DNA of 11,921 nucleotides. Source: Deltaproteobacteria bacterium. GTDB lineage: Bacteria > Desulfobacterota > Desulfobaccia > Desulfobaccales > 0-14-0-80-60-11. The stretch lies in contig VGSO01000053.1 of assembly GCA_016874945.1 (NCBI GenBank), forward strand, positions 1-11,921. Direction: 5' to 3'. This document shows, in pieces, positions 1 through 5,882 of the stretch; positions within the stretch are counted from its first letter, which is position 1, and each line of letters opens with the position of its first letter. The position numbers and the translations under genes were made by a program. The notes under the pieces are model-generated. The model was not told the DNA's origin. It searched no databases and worked only from the letters and a program-made list of their open reading frames with translations.

Positions 1-187
1 AAACAATGGCCCGGATGGCCTTGCGGGCATCCCAGGTGCCTGTGCCGCCTTCGATGGGCACCAGCCCGGTGGCAGGGCAGCCGCCGCTGCAGGTGCCGCA
101 GGTGAAGCAGCGATCGGCCAGTTCGGGGGCAATGCCCCCGATCTTGCGATTTTTGCGGTCAATTTTGACTTCTAAAGGCGCCTCCAT
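1..187 (-). CDS. HdrC-like 4Fe-4S protein, 5' part only
   Basis: The visible 62 residues are the N-terminus of an iron-sulfur protein; the rest lies beyond the left edge. Residues 27-38 read CFTCGTCSGGCP, so Cys27, Cys30, Cys33 and Cys37 form a CX2CX2CX3CP ligand set for one [4Fe-4S] cluster. The following residues (TWDARKAIRAIV) resemble the region after the first cluster motif of heterodisulfide reductase subunit C and related membrane-complex iron-sulfur subunits. HdrC-type proteins pass electrons between flavin or iron-sulfur subunits and a quinone- or thiol-reducing partner. The start at 187 is preferred over an in-frame ATG at 193 because a GGAGG sits nine bases upstream of 187 but only three from 193. 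A perfect palindrome lies about 50 bases upstream. The exact subfamily (HdrC, QmoC-like or other) cannot be settled from this fragment. Confidence 0.65.
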   Translation of the reverse strand, partial: MEAPLEVKIDRKNRKIGGIAPELADRCFTCGTCSGGCPATGLVPIEGGTGTWDARKAIRAIV

Positions 188-234
188 GGGCATCTTCCTC
201 CGAATTATTGGGTTTCCTGGTTTAATCTATCAAA

Positions 235-254
235 CTTGTGCCAGATGGCACAAG
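235..254. promoter_or_regulatory. Perfect 9+2+9 palindrome, operator-like
   Basis: CTTGTGCCA and its exact reverse complement TGGCACAAG are separated by two bases (GA). The site lies 48 bases upstream of the start codon of the HdrC-like gene, which is transcribed leftward. On the minus strand the palindrome contains TTGTGC, with TAGATT 18 bases further on, so it could overlap a promoter. It is not followed by a T-run, so it does not look like a terminator. A dimeric repressor or activator site is the simplest reading, but no regulator gene is in view. Confidence 0.4.
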
Positions 255-332
255 GCCCATGCTACCTCAAGGATACAAGAGATTTCTATCAGGGGAACGA
301 TAAAAAGTATAGCAAAATTTCTTGATGGCGGC

Positions 333-356
333 AAAAAATTTCCTCACCGGAAAAAA
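333..356 (-). terminator. Weak candidate terminator after larB
   Basis: Read on the minus strand, downstream of the larB stop, this is TTTTTTCC, a GGTGA loop, then GGAAATTTTTT. It gives a short A/T-rich stem of five or more pairs followed by a run of T. It is near-symmetric and could act in either direction. The stem is weak, so the call is tentative. The rest of 188-439 holds only the palindrome at 235-254 and no credible gene. Confidence 0.3.
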
Positions 357-439
357 TCTCCCGGCAGGGCTGGAAATGTTCATTTCGCGTTCGCGGTTTT
401 GCCCTGGCGGGATGAACCAATGGCCAAGCGGCCCGGCAA

Positions 440-1192
440 TCAATCCTGGCGGTTGATGAGGGCGGCCAGGCAGCCGGCTCCGAAGCCGTTGTCGATGTTG
501 ACCACGGCTACGCCGGTGGCGCAGGAATTGAGCATGGTAAGGAGCGCCGCCAGGCCTCCGAAAGAGGCGCCGTAGCCCACGCTGGTGGGCACCGCAATGA
601 CCGGGCGGTCCACCAGGCCTCCCACCACGCTGGGAAGCGCTCCGTCCATGCCGGCCACCACGATGAAACAGGAGGCCCGGCGGAACAGTTCCTGGTGGGC
701 CAGGAGGCGGTGCAGGCCCGCCACCCCCACGTCGTACAAGGGCTCCGCCTGGTGGCCCATGAGGCGGGCGGTGATGAGGGCCTCTTCGGCCACGGGAATG
801 TCCGAGGTGCCGGCGGTGATAACCGCGATCACCCCCCGGCCCCGGTCCGGGATTTCCCCCCGGCTCAGGGTCATGACCTGGGAGTCGGGATAATACCGGG
901 CTTCGGGAAACTCGGCCCCGAGGGCCTGGGCTTTTTCCGGCGCCAGGCGGGTTACCAGGACATGGTCGTTCCGGGGCCGCAACGCCGTGAGGATGCCCTG
1001 GATCTGCTCCAGGCTTTTCCCCGCGGCGAAGACCACCTCGGGGAAGCCCTGGCGCAGTTCCCGGTGGTGGTCCACCCGGGCAAAGCCCAGGTCCTCAAAG
1101 GGCAGCGTTTTAAGGCGGTCCAGGGCCTCGGCCACCGGCAACTTTCCGGCGCGCACCTGTTCCAGCAAATCTTCCAAGAGCTTGACGTCCAT
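440..1192 (-). CDS. larB: LarB, pyridinium-3,5-biscarboxylic acid mononucleotide synthase
   Basis: This 250-residue protein matches LarB in length and sequence. LarB carboxylates the pyridinium ring of nicotinic acid adenine dinucleotide and hydrolyses the phosphoanhydride. This is the first step towards the nickel-pincer nucleotide cofactor of lactate racemase and related LarA enzymes; LarC and LarE complete the cofactor. The PurE-like C-terminal half (about residues 118-245) carries the diagnostic runs VVAGMDGALPSVVGGLV, AVPTSVGYGASFGGLAALL and NIDNGFGAG. Cys224, in LNSCATGV, is the likely counterpart of the cysteine that forms a covalent substrate adduct in characterised LarB (inferred by motif). 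ATG at 1192 is the only ATG after the in-frame upstream stop; a GGGAG lies about 12 bases before it, which is long spacing. No larA, larC or larE is visible nearby. It sits downstream of, and in the same direction as, the glycosyltransferase gene, with a repeat between them. Confidence 0.93.
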   Translation of the reverse strand: MDVKLLEDLLEQVRAGKLPVAEALDRLKTLPFEDLGFARVDHHRELRQGFPEVVFAAGKSLEQIQGILTALRPRNDHVLVTRLAPEKAQALGAEFPEARYYPDSQVMTLSRGEIPDRGRGVIAVITAGTSDIPVAEEALITARLMGHQAEPLYDVGVAGLHRLLAHQELFRRASCFIVVAGMDGALPSVVGGLVDRPVIAVPTSVGYGASFGGLAALLTMLNSCATGVAVVNIDNGFGAGCLAALINRQD

Positions 1193-1216
1193 TCTTTTAA
1201 GGCGCTCCCTAAAATT

Positions 1217-1325
1217 TTAACCACAGAGGCACAGAGATCACAGAGAGTTCACAGAGTTTATAATTTTGGGGCATGCGCCCAAATGATGAAAACTTTCTCC
1301 GTGTCCCCCGTGTCTCTGTGGTTAA
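1217..1325. repeat. Inverted ACAGAG-rich repeat element
   Basis: TTAACCACAGAG at 1217-1228 is matched exactly by CTCTGTGGTTAA at 1314-1325. The imperfect match continues inward to about 31 bases per arm. The left arm is rich in CACAGAG words (1223-1256). A small inner hairpin (TTTGGG at 1265-1270 against CCCAAA at 1278-1283) surrounds GCATGC. The element fills the spacer between larB and the glycosyltransferase gene. It has no coding capacity and resembles dispersed palindromic repeats seen in many bacterial genomes (recalled, not checked here). Confidence 0.7.
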
Positions 1326-1330
1326 TCTTT

Positions 1331-2464
1331 TTATTCTTCAAGCACTAACTTTCCCTCCTGGGTGACCCGGAAGCTCCGGCCGCCCCAAGTGACCCGGTTG
1401 CCCAGAAAGCTCAGGACCCACAGACCGAAGGCCAGGAGGTCCTTAAGGGGCAGGAGCAGCAAGGCCATAGGGGAGAGTTCCCCCCTCAGCCACACCGTCT
1501 GGGATAGATAGGCCAGCCACCCCCTTACCCACAAGACCGCGGCCAGCAGGGCGATGGCGGGAAGGGTCGGCCCCTGCGCCAGCGCGAACAGCCCACTGTA
1601 CGCCAGGGCGTGGGTGACGCCGTAGGCCAGGTAGCCCTTGGGGCGGCAGACCCGGTAGGTGCGGGCCCAGCGCAGCTGGTGGCTCAAATAATCCTGGAAC
1701 CGGGAAATTTGATTCCGGGTTTCCACCACATAAGGGATGAGCCGCACCCGGTGGCCCGCCTGGGCCACCCGCCGGCCCAACTGGTAGTCGTCCGCCAGAT
1801 AATCGGCCAGCACCGCCAGGCCGCCGATTTCGGCCAAAACCTTCCGGGGCAGGACCATGGCGGCTCCCAGGGCGAACCGGACGCCTTCCAGGTAATAAGC
1901 CACCGCCACCGAGGGGATGAAATCCCCGGCGATGGTCAGGGCTTCCAGCGCGCCCCCCAAAGTGGGGGCCCAAGCCGCCCGGTAGGGGAAGGTCACCAGG
2001 CCCGCACCCGGCTCCTTTAGGGCCGCCGCGGCCCGGGAGAGGAAATCCGGACCGGCCTGGACGTCCGCGTCGGAGATCACCAGAATGTCATAACCGGCCC
2101 TCGGCTCCATCTGGAGAAGTTTACTCACCTTGTTATTGGCCCCCAGGGATTGGGGGCAGACGATGATCTCCGCGTGCACCTGGGGATGAGCCCTTTGCAG
2201 GTCTTCCAAAAGAGGGATGGCCGGGTCCCGGGGGGCATCCACCCCAAAGAGCACCTGGTAGGGACGGTAATCCTGGATGAAGAAGCTCTCCAGGCATTCC
2301 CGGGTAAAGGCGTCCACTCCTTTGACGGGCTTGAACACGGTGATGCCGGGGCCGGAAGCCGGGCCGGACAAAGGAGAAGTCCGGAAAAACCGGGACATGG
2401 AAATGAGCGCCAGAACCTGGTATGTCAGGGCCGCCAGCCCCAGGGCGAATAATAGCCAGCTCAC
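1331..2464 (-). CDS. Family 2 glycosyltransferase, HpnI/ceramide glucosyltransferase-like
   Basis: From the GTG at 2464 this encodes 377 residues, the usual size for the HpnI/GT21 group. Residues 3-22 form a membrane segment, followed by a GT-A catalytic domain and several hydrophobic segments from about residue 275 to 350. Conserved features are FKPVKG (44-49), FGVDAP with Asp76, the DAD metal-binding motif (132-134), ADDYQLG with Asp225/226 and HQLRW (262-266), an H-x-x-R-W version of the (Q/R)XXRW motif. HpnI adds N-acetylglucosamine from its UDP-sugar to bacteriohopanetetrol on the inner membrane; ceramide glucosyltransferases are close relatives, so the acceptor is inferred. GTG 2464 is chosen because GGGGG lies just upstream and a candidate promoter is 26 bases away. 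The reading frame stays open to 2515 but offers only a TTG there. No other hpn gene is adjacent. Confidence 0.75.
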   Translation of the reverse strand: MSWLLFALGLAALTYQVLALISMSRFFRTSPLSGPASGPGITVFKPVKGVDAFTRECLESFFIQDYRPYQVLFGVDAPRDPAIPLLEDLQRAHPQVHAEIIVCPQSLGANNKVSKLLQMEPRAGYDILVISDADVQAGPDFLSRAAAALKEPGAGLVTFPYRAAWAPTLGGALEALTIAGDFIPSVAVAYYLEGVRFALGAAMVLPRKVLAEIGGLAVLADYLADDYQLGRRVAQAGHRVRLIPYVVETRNQISRFQDYLSHQLRWARTYRVCRPKGYLAYGVTHALAYSGLFALAQGPTLPAIALLAAVLWVRGWLAYLSQTVWLRGELSPMALLLLPLKDLLAFGLWVLSFLGNRVTWGGRSFRVTQEGKLVLEE

Positions 2465-2489
2465 GGAACCCCCGGGATTTCTTGAATAA

Positions 2490-2495
2490 ATGATA
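2490..2495 (-). promoter_or_regulatory. Candidate extended -10 promoter for the glycosyltransferase
   Basis: On the minus strand TATCAT is preceded by TGC, giving an extended -10 (TGn-TATCAT). Transcription would begin near 2483, leaving about a 20-base leader before the GTG at 2464. No good -35 hexamer is present, which is tolerable with an extended -10. Confidence 0.35.
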
Positions 2496-2568
2496 GCATA
2501 TCCCGGCGACGGCAAAAATGAAAGGGGTTGGATAGGTTGCTTTTTGAGGGAAGGGGATTATCTTTTGG

Positions 2569-2582
2569 TTCACAGTTCACAG
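2569..2582 (+). repeat. Heptamer repeat, TTCACAG x2
   Basis: TTCACAG is repeated twice exactly in tandem and then decays (TTGATTT). It lies in the spacer between the divergently oriented glycosyltransferase and thioredoxin-like genes. It belongs to the set of seven-base tandem arrays with different words found across this window. Confidence 0.55.
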
Positions 2583-2616
2583 TTGATTTCATCAAATTAT
2601 TCTGCCTGATGCGATT

Positions 2617-2637
2617 AACTCGAAACTCAAAACTTTT
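2617..2637 (+). repeat. Heptamer repeat, AACTCRA x3
   Basis: Three seven-base units (AACTCGA, AACTCAA, AACTTTT) lie directly before the ribosome binding site of the thioredoxin-like gene. The word is unrelated to the TTCACAG array 35 bases upstream, but the period is the same. Confidence 0.5.
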
Positions 2638-2651
2638 CAGATGGAGGCCCT

Positions 2652-2993
2652 ATGTCCGCGGTAGTTTATTGGCGCAGCAACTTTAAGGAAGCCCAGGAAG
2701 AAGCCAGGAAGGACAATCTGCCCCTGGTTTTGGAGCTGCATCTGGAAGGCTGACCCCACTGCGCGCGGTTGGTCCGGGAGACCCACGCCGACCCTCAAGT
2801 GGCTCAAGCCCTGAATACCCGCTTCATCCCGGTGCGCCTGGAAGGCCGCCAGCACATGGACCTGGTGCAGCAGTTCGGCGTCCGGGGCGCGCCCACCACC
2901 CTGGTTTTTGCCCCGGAAGGCCGGGAAGTGCACCGTTTTGCCGGGTTCCTGCCGCCGGCGGAATATCTGGCGGAATTGGATAAAGCGGGTTGA
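2652..2993 (+). CDS. Thioredoxin-fold selenoprotein (UXXC), TGA at codon 34 read as selenocysteine
   Basis: One frame runs from ATG 2652 to TGA 2991 with a single internal TGA at 2751-2753. Read through, it gives 113 residues with a complete small thioredoxin fold. The N-terminal part is VYWRSNFKEAQEEARKDN, then a strand LPLVLELHLEG, then Sec34-Pro35-His36-Cys37 where thioredoxins have CXXC. After that come ETHADPQVAQALNTRFIPVRLE and GVRGAPTTLVF with the expected cis-proline, Pro81. The frame is intact on both sides of the TGA and the TGA falls exactly on the redox cysteine, so selenocysteine is much likelier than a nonsense mutation. A hairpin just after the TGA fits a bacterial SECIS. GGAGG at 2643-2647 lies four bases before the ATG. 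The likely role is thiol-disulfide or peroxide reduction in the cytoplasm, since no signal peptide is visible; the partner is unknown. A stop-only reading would leave a meaningless 33-residue peptide. Confidence 0.82.
2765..2788 (+). promoter_or_regulatory. Candidate bacterial SECIS hairpin
   Basis: GGTC at 2771-2774 pairs with GACC at 2780-2783 around the loop CGGGA. The lower stem continues with T69-A85, G68-C86, C66-G87 and G65-C88 (last digits), with one T-C mismatch and one bulged G. The loop begins 21 bases after the in-frame TGA and its second base is G. Both fit the known loose rules for bacterial selenocysteine insertion elements recognised by SelB. The hairpin is inside the coding sequence, as expected in bacteria. 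Confidence 0.6.
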
Positions 2994-2998
2994 GTATT

Positions 2999-3022
2999 AG
3001 CTGTCAGCTTTCAGCAGTCAGC
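2999..3022 (+). repeat. Heptamer repeat, AGCNGTC x3
   Basis: Units AGCTGTC, AGCTTTC and AGCAGTC, then a partial AGC, begin six bases after the stop codon of the thioredoxin-like gene. The array has the same seven-base period as the other arrays, with yet another word. Confidence 0.55.
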
Positions 3023-3084
3023 CTTTTAAAAGCCTGTTATGCCCCTTGCAAAATTCGCTTTTGCCATCCTTATGAAAGCTCTCC

Positions 3085-3146
3085 GTAGGGGGGTTCCACG
3101 CACCATTACCCCTTAGGCAACAAGAGGTGCGTGGAACGCACCCTAC
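3085..3146. repeat. Palindromic GTAGGGTGCGTTCCACGCACC-type repeat
   Basis: The left arm at 3085-3104 and the right arm at 3126-3146 are inverted copies: GTAGGG plus GTTCCACGCACC match, with a few differences in between. The loop is 21 bases. Similar GTAGGG-headed palindromes are common dispersed repeats in bacterial genomes (recalled, not checked). The rest of 2994-3517 holds the heptamer array at its left edge, a small hairpin at 3221-3234 (ACGCC/GGCGT), a candidate promoter near 3297 and a leader, with no credible gene. Confidence 0.65.
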
Positions 3147-3296
3147 AAAATGGGTTACCCGGCTACTTTCCTCTGGCTCACCATTATCGGGCGGCGCCGG
3201 CCTGGGGTTCTTAAGGTTCAACGCCTTGAGGCGTCCGGATGTTTAGGGGCAGGTATGCCAAAAATTTTGAAAAAATCACTCCGTCCGGCGGGTGGG

Positions 3297-3326
3297 TTGA
3301 CAAATTCATGGAAATCATGCTACCGT
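3297..3326 (+). promoter_or_regulatory. Candidate promoter for the DNRLRE gene
   Basis: A consensus -35 TTGACA (3297-3302) is followed after 18 bases by TACCGT (3321-3326), preceded by TGC to make an extended -10. The start point would be near 3333, leaving a leader of about 185 bases before the ATG at 3518. The leader was examined for known riboswitch patterns and none was convincing. Confidence 0.4.
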
Positions 3327-3517
3327 GCCCCCATTGAAAGGAATCCGCTTCAAGGACAAAAACTTTGAGGGATTTTTCCCCGGCACAGAGGTCCCCCAAA
3401 CCATTTTTGGCTGAGGCGGCGAAGGCGCATAATTTCGGTTTCCCACTGCCATAGCCCAATCTGCCGTATGATCTCGGAAATACTCATCGTTGATTTGACC
3501 CATACAGGGAGAATGCC

Positions 3518-4165
3518 ATGAAAAACACCGGTTTTTTATTGAAAGTGGTGGTGGCCCTGGCGGCATTGCCAATGCTGAGCATGGCCCTGGCCAACCAGAG
3601 TGCGGCCGGCGTCTATGCCATCCACCCCGCGGCTGATGCTTACGTGGACAGCCAACACCCTGACACCAATTATGGCGGCGATACCCAACTGTATGTTGTC
3701 TATGCCCCTGATTATTTAGGTTCGCCCTTAGCGCAACGGTCTTACCTCAAATTTGATTTGTCCGTCATGCCGCAGGGTTCTACGATCACTTCGGCCAAGC
3801 TGTATCTTTATGTCACCAGCAATAGCGGCCATCCCCCCCCGAATACCAACCTATATCAGGTGGGGAACGACTGGACGGCAACGGGGATAACCTGGAATAG
3901 TCAACCTCCCACCGGCAAGTACCTGGCTTCCAAAGATTTTATGTTCTGGGGCGAGTATTATGCCTGGAATTTGTTTGAGTCGGGGCTTTGGGACCCCAAG
4001 CAAGACATATCGGAAAACACGTTATCCCTGATGATTAGGCTAGCTAATCAAACAGCCGACTATGCCGGTTACTCTTTCAATAGCTCCAACAGCGGAACCA
4101 ACATACCTTATCTGGAAGTCAATACGGCTGATGCGGTCCCCGCCGCGTCGCTGCTGTTGCAATGA
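3518..4165 (+). CDS. Secreted DNRLRE-domain protein
   Basis: This 215-residue protein starts with a clear Sec signal peptide: KN, a hydrophobic core at about 6-22, and ALA-type cleavage after Ala25. Residues from about 36 to 205 form one DNRLRE domain, a beta-sandwich module found in surface and secreted proteins. It shows the typical ADAYVDSQHPDTNYGGDTQLYV opening, followed by RSYLKFDLSVMPQGSTITSAKLYLYV and GITWNSQP. The domain is thought to be adhesive or carbohydrate-associated, but no enzymatic role is known. AGGGAG at 3506-3511 lies six bases before the ATG. The C-terminus reads AVPAASLLLQ and then stops, which looks like the beginning of a PEP-CTERM-type tail but lacks the membrane segment and basic end. 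It is flanked by long spacers, so it is probably transcribed alone. Confidence 0.8.
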   Translation: MKNTGFLLKVVVALAALPMLSMALANQSAAGVYAIHPAADAYVDSQHPDTNYGGDTQLYVVYAPDYLGSPLAQRSYLKFDLSVMPQGSTITSAKLYLYVTSNSGHPPPNTNLYQVGNDWTATGITWNSQPPTGKYLASKDFMFWGEYYAWNLFESGLWDPKQDISENTLSLMIRLANQTADYAGYSFNSSNSGTNIPYLEVNTADAVPAASLLLQ

Positions 4166-4197
4166 TTAAAGAGAGCACTGCAAAATGGCTTTTTAGT

Positions 4198-4231
4198 GGG
4201 AGGGCCAGGAACCTGAGGTCCCTGCCCTCCC
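4198..4231. repeat. Strong GC-rich hairpin, GGGAGGGC/GCCCTCCC
   Basis: GGGAGGGCCAGGAACC pairs almost completely with GGTCCCTGCCCTCCC around a TGA loop. It lies 32 bases after the DNRLRE stop. No T-run follows on either strand, so it is not a standard intrinsic terminator. It may still stop transcription or protect an mRNA end, or it may be a dispersed palindrome. Confidence 0.5.
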
Positions 4232-4322
4232 CCCAAGCCCCCTCCCAACCCGCCGTAGTAAACTTCCTCTCAAATAAACGCCCATGAGCCGTTTCCCGCC
4301 GGTGAATTCCCCCATTTACCGT

Positions 4323-4351
4323 TTGAAAGTCCGGTGGAATTAGCATATAGT
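4323..4351 (+). promoter_or_regulatory. Candidate sigma-70 promoter for the carboxypeptidase gene
   Basis: TTGAAA (4323-4328), 17 bases, then TATAGT (4346-4351) is close to consensus with ideal spacing. Transcription would begin near 4358, giving a leader of about 46 bases. That leader contains GGGGAGAATCG twice, at 4361-4371 and 4391-4401, exactly 30 bases apart; the second copy supplies the ribosome binding site. Confidence 0.55.
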
Positions 4352-4403
4352 TAACCTCGCGGGGAGAATCGCGCCGCAGTTCGCACGCCGGGGGAGAATC
4401 GGT

Positions 4404-5396
4404 ATGTTAACGAAGAAATGGCTGAGGATTTTACTGGTCGCGGCCACGGTCCTGCTGGTGGCGGGGACGGTCTGGGCGGAGGAGGCTTCGGAGATTTCGG
4501 CCAAGTCGTTTGTCATCATGGACGCCAAGACCGGCCGGATGCTGTTGTCTTTGCACCCCCAGATGTTTCTCCCCCCTGCCAGCACCCTCAAAGTCATGAC
4601 CGCCATGTACGTGGTGGAGAAGCTGAAGATGGACGACAAGGTGGGGGTCAGCCCCACGGCCGCGGGCGCGCCGGCTTCCAAGATCAACATCAAGCCGGGG
4701 GAGGTCTTTACGGTGCGGGAGTTGCTCTATGCCTTGCTCCTTTCTTCCGCCAACGACGCGGCCCGGGCCCTGGCGGAAAAAGTGAACGGCAGCGAAGAAG
4801 AATTCGCCCGGCAGCTCACCCGGCAAGTGCGCGAGTGGGGGGCTTACCGCACCACCCTGGCCACGGCCAACGGCCTTCCTGCGGACAACCAGTTTTCCAC
4901 CACCCAGGACCTGGCCCTACTGTTCCGGCGGGCCATGGACAACCCGGAGTTGGCCAAGATCATGTCCACCAAATACTATACCATCAAGGGGGACCGGGAA
5001 CTGCGCAACCACAACCGCTTTCTCTTCACCACCCCCCTGGCGGTGGCCGGCAAGACCGGGTTCACCCGGGCTTCCCGGCACACTTACGTGGGCCTGTTTC
5101 AAAACGGTGACAAGGCCATCATCATCGCCATGATGGGCAGCCAGAAAAAATGGGCGGATTTGCGCCCGCTCATTGAAAAAGGGTTCGAGCTGAACGGCGC
5201 GCCCATTGCCAAGCTGCCTCCGGCGGAGGAAAAACTCTGGTTCGCCAAGAAGCATACGGGGAAATACGCCGCGGCGCCGGGAAAATCCAAGGTCAAATTG
5301 CGGAAGGCCAAAGTGTCCATGGGATCCGCCGGTCCGGCAACTTCTAAAAAAACCGGCAAGAAAAAATCCAAAGGTAAGAAACCGGAAGCCTCTTAA
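4404..5396 (+). CDS. D-alanyl-D-alanine carboxypeptidase (peptidase S11, DacA/DacF type)
   Basis: This 330-residue low-molecular-weight penicillin-binding protein removes the terminal D-alanine from peptidoglycan pentapeptides in the periplasm and so limits cross-linking. The signal peptide is residues 1-25 (KKWLRILLVAATVLLVAGTVWA). The three active-site motifs are present: S60-T-L-K63, with the acylated serine; S115-A-N117; and K217-T-G219. The transpeptidase-like domain ends at about residue 265. The remaining tail, about 60 residues, is rich in Lys, Ala and Gly. It lacks the usual amphipathic membrane-anchoring helix, so the protein may bind peptidoglycan or teichoic-like polymers by charge, or be soluble. 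GGGGAG at 4391-4396 lies seven bases before the ATG. It appears to be a single-gene unit with its own promoter. Confidence 0.93.
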   Translation: MLTKKWLRILLVAATVLLVAGTVWAEEASEISAKSFVIMDAKTGRMLLSLHPQMFLPPASTLKVMTAMYVVEKLKMDDKVGVSPTAAGAPASKINIKPGEVFTVRELLYALLLSSANDAARALAEKVNGSEEEFARQLTRQVREWGAYRTTLATANGLPADNQFSTTQDLALLFRRAMDNPELAKIMSTKYYTIKGDRELRNHNRFLFTTPLAVAGKTGFTRASRHTYVGLFQNGDKAIIIAMMGSQKKWADLRPLIEKGFELNGAPIAKLPPAEEKLWFAKKHTGKYAAAPGKSKVKLRKAKVSMGSAGPATSKKTGKKKSKGKKPEAS

Positions 5397-5420
5397 AAAC
5401 CAGGGGGGTATGATATTATA

Positions 5421-5452
5421 CGGTTTTCGGTTTTCGGTCTTCGGTTTTCGGT
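5421..5452 (+). repeat. Heptamer repeat CGGTTTT x4, plus orientation
   Basis: CGGTTTT CGGTTTT CGGTCTT CGGTTTT CGGT begins 24 bases after the carboxypeptidase stop. The 32 bases are identical to those at 7439-7470. An inverted relative lies at 6190-6217, so the two enclose the 92-residue gene. Confidence 0.75.
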
Positions 5453-5468
5453 AAAGATAATTACGGAT

Positions 5469-5511
5469 TATCAATAAGTTACAGATTAAGTTTGTTGCAC
5501 TTGAAAGAGAA
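5469..5511 (+). repeat. Promoter-bearing repeat block, copy A
   Basis: These 43 bases match 8636-8678 at 36 positions (about 84%) without gaps. Both copies lie just inside a CGGTTTT heptamer array and both begin with the word AATAAGTTA. The block contains the -35 of a promoter whose -10 lies just beyond it. Confidence 0.6.
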
Positions 5512-5522
5512 GATGGTATTAT
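5495..5522 (+). promoter_or_regulatory. Promoter for the 92-residue gene
   Basis: TTGCAC (5495-5500), 16 bases, then TATTAT (5517-5522). Transcription would begin near 5529. That places the GAGGAG ribosome binding site (5543-5548) and the GTG at 5558 just downstream, and it excludes the upstream ATG at 5513 as start. Confidence 0.55.
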
Positions 5523-5557
5523 ATGGTAAACGCGACGCTTTAGAGGAGTCCCAACCC

Positions 5558-5836
5558 GTGATTCGGCCCAAGGGTTTGTTCAATAAAGTCAAGAACCGCC
5601 TGACCCGGCGGCGCTACGTAGTGTCCACCATCCGCAAGGACGAAGACCGGTTCGAAACCGCGGTCTTTGAAGCTAACTTTTTCTATTTTCCCCGCAGCCT
5701 GAAAAATCCCGCCATTATGGTGGAGACCAACACCCGGGATGACGCCTGGGTCATCCACTATAAGCTCACCGGCCGACTCACCCTGGAGTATCCCGATCGC
5801 CTCTTTCGGGAATACCGCTTATCCGCCGCACCTTAA
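5558..5836 (+). CDS. Unrecognised 92-residue protein
   Basis: I do not recognise this family. The GTG start is chosen because GAGGAG lies nine bases upstream and the promoter at 5495-5522 would start transcription near 5529; an in-frame ATG at 5513 lies before the -10. The product is small and soluble, with a basic N-terminus (KGLFNKVKNRLTRRRYVV) followed by a mixed region rich in aromatic and charged residues (AVFEANFFYFPRSLKNPAIMVETNTRDDAWVIHYKLTGRLTLEYPDRLF). That pattern suggests alternating beta strands. No signal peptide, membrane segment or metal motif is visible. Codon use looks like that of its neighbours, which supports a real gene. It stands alone between heptamer arrays. Confidence 0.65.
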   Translation: MIRPKGLFNKVKNRLTRRRYVVSTIRKDEDRFETAVFEANFFYFPRSLKNPAIMVETNTRDDAWVIHYKLTGRLTLEYPDRLFREYRLSAAP

Positions 5837-5860
5837 GCAATCTAACAATTATTTAGTCCG

Positions 5861-5882
5861 GTAGGGGAACAATTATTGCGCC
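5861..5882. repeat. GTAGGGG palindrome, degenerate copy
   Basis: GTAGGGGAACAATTATTGCG plus CC is a decayed version of the copy at 5991-6013. The perfect stem is lost but the head and the TTGCGCC end are retained. Confidence 0.45.

Noticed and set aside
6..575. Plus-strand open frame of 189 codons at the left edge
   Set aside because: It runs opposite the cysteine-rich HdrC-like gene and into the larB 3' end; its composition looks like an antisense shadow.
695..1348. Long plus-strand open frame opposite larB
   Set aside because: It is antisense to a clearly recognised LarB, has no family resemblance, and is expected from GC-rich codon bias.
2769..2993. Independent 74-residue gene starting after the TGA at 2751
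   Set aside because: It has no ribosome binding site and begins in the middle of a thioredoxin fold. The upstream sequence in the same frame supplies the missing N-terminus, so it is the second part of the selenoprotein.
3330..3517. Possible c-di-GMP (GEMM) riboswitch in the DNRLRE leader
   Set aside because: Fragments such as GGCACAGAGG and CAAACC are suggestive, but the conserved GEMM core and paired stems could not be assembled.
4198..4231. Intrinsic terminator after the DNRLRE gene
   Set aside because: The hairpin is very strong, but no T-run follows on either strand, so it is listed as a repeat hairpin only.
4418..5110. 230-codon frame inside the carboxypeptidase gene
   Set aside because: It is a frame-shifted shadow, glycine- and histidine-rich without motifs, while the main frame holds all three S11 active-site motifs.
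5513..5557. ATG 5513 as start of the 92-residue protein
   Set aside because: It lies upstream of the -10 of the likely promoter and lacks a well-placed ribosome binding site; GTG 5558 has GAGGAG at nine bases.
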